A DNA stretch of 6,713 nt from Chryseosolibacter sp966095595 (GTDB taxonomy: Bacteria > Bacteroidota > Bacteroidia > Cytophagales > Cyclobacteriaceae). Where the stretch lies: the NCBI GenBank assembly GCA_966095595.1, contig CBHTUB010000349.1, forward strand, positions 1 through 6,713. Reading direction: 5' to 3'. The notes below the pieces were generated by a model. It was not told the origin of the DNA and ran no database searches. It saw only the letters and a list, made by a program, of their open reading frames with translations. The position numbers and the translations under genes are program-made. This document shows positions 5,312 through 6,713 of this stretch, piece by piece (position 1 is the first letter of the stretch; every line of letters starts with the position of its first letter).

Positions 5312-6021
5312 AGTTTACATGTATCATTGTTGACGATGAACCTCTTTCACACAATGTGCTGAAGAGCCACCTCCGGGATATGCCCGACGTGAGCCTCGTT
5401 GCCGGGTTTACCAACGCTGTTGACGCACGCAGCTATCTCGGCGAAAACCCCGTAGATTTGCTTTTGCTCGACATCCAAATGCCGGAGATCACTGGACTCG
5501 AATTTCTTCGATCGCTCGAAACCAAACCGGTTACCATTATTACGACCGCGTTCAGGGATTATGCGCTGGAGGGTTTTGAACTCGGTGTGATAGACTACTT
5601 ACTGAAGCCCATCGAATTAGAAAGATTCAGAAGGTCGTTAGCCCGTGCTTTGGATTTTCTTCAGCTAGTGCGAGCAGGAGACTCCATCGATTTCGATTCC
5701 GCCGAAGATTCCCATAGCATTCTGATCAAGACCGGAACGAAGAAAGTAATGCTTGACTACAGGACGATTGTTTTCGCGCAGGGCCTGAAGGACTACACGA
5801 TCTTGCACACGGATTCAAGGAAGTATGTGGTGAAGGGATCTGTAAAGGCATTTGAGGAGTATCTGCCAAAGGACAAGTTTGTTCGGGTGCACAAGTCCTT
5901 CATCGTTGCGAAGCATCTGATAAAAGTTATCTATAAGAATAAGATCGAGCTCGAGTCAGTGTCGATCCCGATTGGGAGAAGCTTTCGGGAAACGGTCGAC
6001 GCGGCATTAAGAGCGAACTAA
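5308..6021 (+). CDS. LytTR family response regulator (REC + LytTR DNA-binding)
   Basis: The product has 237 residues, normal for LytR/AlgR-type regulators. The receiver domain (about 3-115) has the acidic pair D9/D10, the phosphoacceptor D55 in LLLLDIQMPE, a conserved Thr in ITTAF (79/80) and K100 in YLLKP. A linker of about 20 residues is followed by the LytTR domain (about 138-235) with ILIKTGTKKVMLDY, the GLKDYTILHT segment and FVRVHKSFIV (191-200), a hallmark of DNA binding in this family. Translation is coupled to the upstream kinase through ATGA. The gene is followed by a strong hairpin terminator. Its targets are unknown, but LytTR-like motifs occur upstream of its own operon and upstream of the cyclodeaminase-family gene. 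Confidence 0.95.
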   Translation: MKFTCIIVDDEPLSHNVLKSHLRDMPDVSLVAGFTNAVDARSYLGENPVDLLLLDIQMPEITGLEFLRSLETKPVTIITTAFRDYALEGFELGVIDYLLKPIELERFRRSLARALDFLQLVRAGDSIDFDSAEDSHSILIKTGTKKVMLDYRTIVFAQGLKDYTILHTDSRKYVVKGSVKAFEEYLPKDKFVRVHKSFIVAKHLIKVIYKNKIELESVSIPIGRSFRETVDAALRAN

Positions 6022-6041
6022 GTTCCCTGCGATCCAATGAA

Positions 6042-6068
6042 AAAGGGCATCCGTTGGGAATGCCCTTT
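6042..6068. terminator. Bidirectional rho-independent terminator
   Basis: AAAGGGCAT (6042-6050) pairs perfectly with ATGCCCTTT (6060-6068). Two more C-G pairs can form inside with A6059 bulged, giving an 11-bp stem and a four-base loop. A-rich sequence before and T-rich sequence after allow termination in both directions. It sits between the convergent regulator gene (stop at 6021) and the minus-strand gene (stop at 6087). Confidence 0.85.
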
Positions 6069-6086
6069 GTACTGTTCATTAACCTC

Positions 6087-6713
6087 TCATTGACGTGACA
6101 TTTCCTGCAAGACCTTCTTTGCGTTCGGATATCCCATATTGGCAGCGATCTGGTAATTTTCGATGCCTTGTTTTTTATTGCCCGAGAGAAGATAGGCCTC
6201 GCCCAGGCAGTCGAACGTATCGGCGGAGTGGGGAAATTCTTTTGTGTTTACGGCGAACGCCTTGATGGCACCCTCGTAGTCGTTCTTTTCCAGCAGGAGA
6301 TAGTAGGCAGCGTCTTTCCACGCATTCTCACTGAAGATCTTCCATCCCGGAAATGCTTTTTTGTTTCGTTCGAATGTTGCGATGGCCTCGTCAACCTTTC
6401 CTTCGCGAAGCATTCCTACAAGCTCACTTTCTGCAACAGGCACGGGCTTGCCGCTCTTTTTGTTGACGGCAGCGAGGCGTTTGTACAGAGGATAGGACCC
6501 AGGATACAATTTGACACCTTCTTCGATCACGAGCGTGGCTGCCGAATAGTTGTTATTGGCGATAAGCTCGTCGGCCATATTGATGAACTCACCCTGATAG
6601 GGTGTGTTGAGATTTGACTGGAGCAGGTTAAGCATCGCCCGTGCCTTCCCGGTCCCGCTCGTTCCATGATCCACAATATTCTGAAGATATTCATTGTGTC
6701 GGTCTGTAATGCC
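6087..6713 (-). CDS. C-terminal part of a protein with TPR-like repeats (5' end outside window)
   Basis: The frame on the minus strand is open from the right edge to the TGA at 6087-6089, giving at least 208 residues. A GTG at 6674 could serve as a start, but the frame continues upstream without a stop to the edge, so a partial gene is more likely. The visible protein is helical. The last 66 residues contain a clear TPR-type pair: YEGAIKAFAVNTKEFPHSAD, then FDCLGEAYLLSGNKKQGIENY and ANMGYPNAKKVL. Weaker units are seen earlier, at SAATLVIEEGVKLYPGSYPLYKRLA and KVDEAIATFERNKKAFPG. This pattern is common at the C-terminus of Bacteroidota hydrolases and other multidomain proteins, where it forms a protein-binding scaffold. 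The catalytic or N-terminal part, if any, is outside the window, so no function is assigned. Confidence 0.7.
   Translation of the reverse strand, partial: GITDRHNEYLQNIVDHGTSGTGKARAMLNLLQSNLNTPYQGEFINMADELIANNNYSAATLVIEEGVKLYPGSYPLYKRLAAVNKKSGKPVPVAESELVGMLREGKVDEAIATFERNKKAFPGWKIFSENAWKDAAYYLLLEKNDYEGAIKAFAVNTKEFPHSADTFDCLGEAYLLSGNKKQGIENYQIAANMGYPNAKKVLQEMSRQ

Noticed and set aside
6168..6617. Plus-strand 149-codon ORF opposite the TPR-like gene
   Set aside because: The minus-strand frame has clear TPR-type periodicity and ends next to a terminator; the plus frame is a by-product.

Overview
The window looks like chromosomal DNA of a member of the Bacteroidota, probably a Cytophagales-type soil or water organism. 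The main signs are a LytS-type kinase paired with a LytTR response regulator, near-absence of Shine-Dalgarno sequences before the genes, a small Cys-rich predicted lipoprotein, and moderate base composition. The genus cannot be named from the sequence alone. No rRNA, tRNA, CRISPR array or insertion sequence was seen.

Layout. (1) Positions 2-484 hold the 3' end of a gene whose product has a Lys/Asp/Gly repeat tract followed by a compact C-terminal domain. (2) Positions 485-661 are an intergenic region with a 9-bp perfect inverted repeat and possible regulatory motifs. (3) Positions 662-3774 form an amino-acid metabolism block: an ornithine cyclodeaminase/mu-crystallin family NAD(P) enzyme, a convergent Lrp/AsnC regulator, and, divergent from the regulator, a class V PLP enzyme coupled to a small zinc-ribbon-like DUF1272 protein. 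(4) Positions 3918-4103 encode a 61-residue predicted lipoprotein. (5) Positions 4235-6021 hold a LytS-like kinase and a LytTR response regulator that overlap by ATGA. The kinase reading frame begins 138 bp upstream of the usable GTG start and is broken by one in-frame TGA within its membrane domain. (6) A strong bidirectional terminator at 6042-6068 separates the regulator from a convergent gene with TPR-like repeats that runs off the right edge.

How the parts may work together. The Lrp-type regulator lies between the two PLP/NAD-linked amino-acid enzymes and probably senses an amino acid and controls the block. The kinase-regulator pair would be a membrane-linked signalling module. The region upstream of the kinase and the region upstream of the cyclodeaminase-family gene share a bipartite element (ACCAGTTGTC-N7-TACTATT). 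Both also carry TCGTTCGTC, which is close to the AlgR-type LytTR binding sequence. This suggests, without proving it, that the two-component system may control itself and the amino-acid block. The most notable observations are the interrupted kinase, this shared element, and the uncharacterised four-gene amino-acid module.
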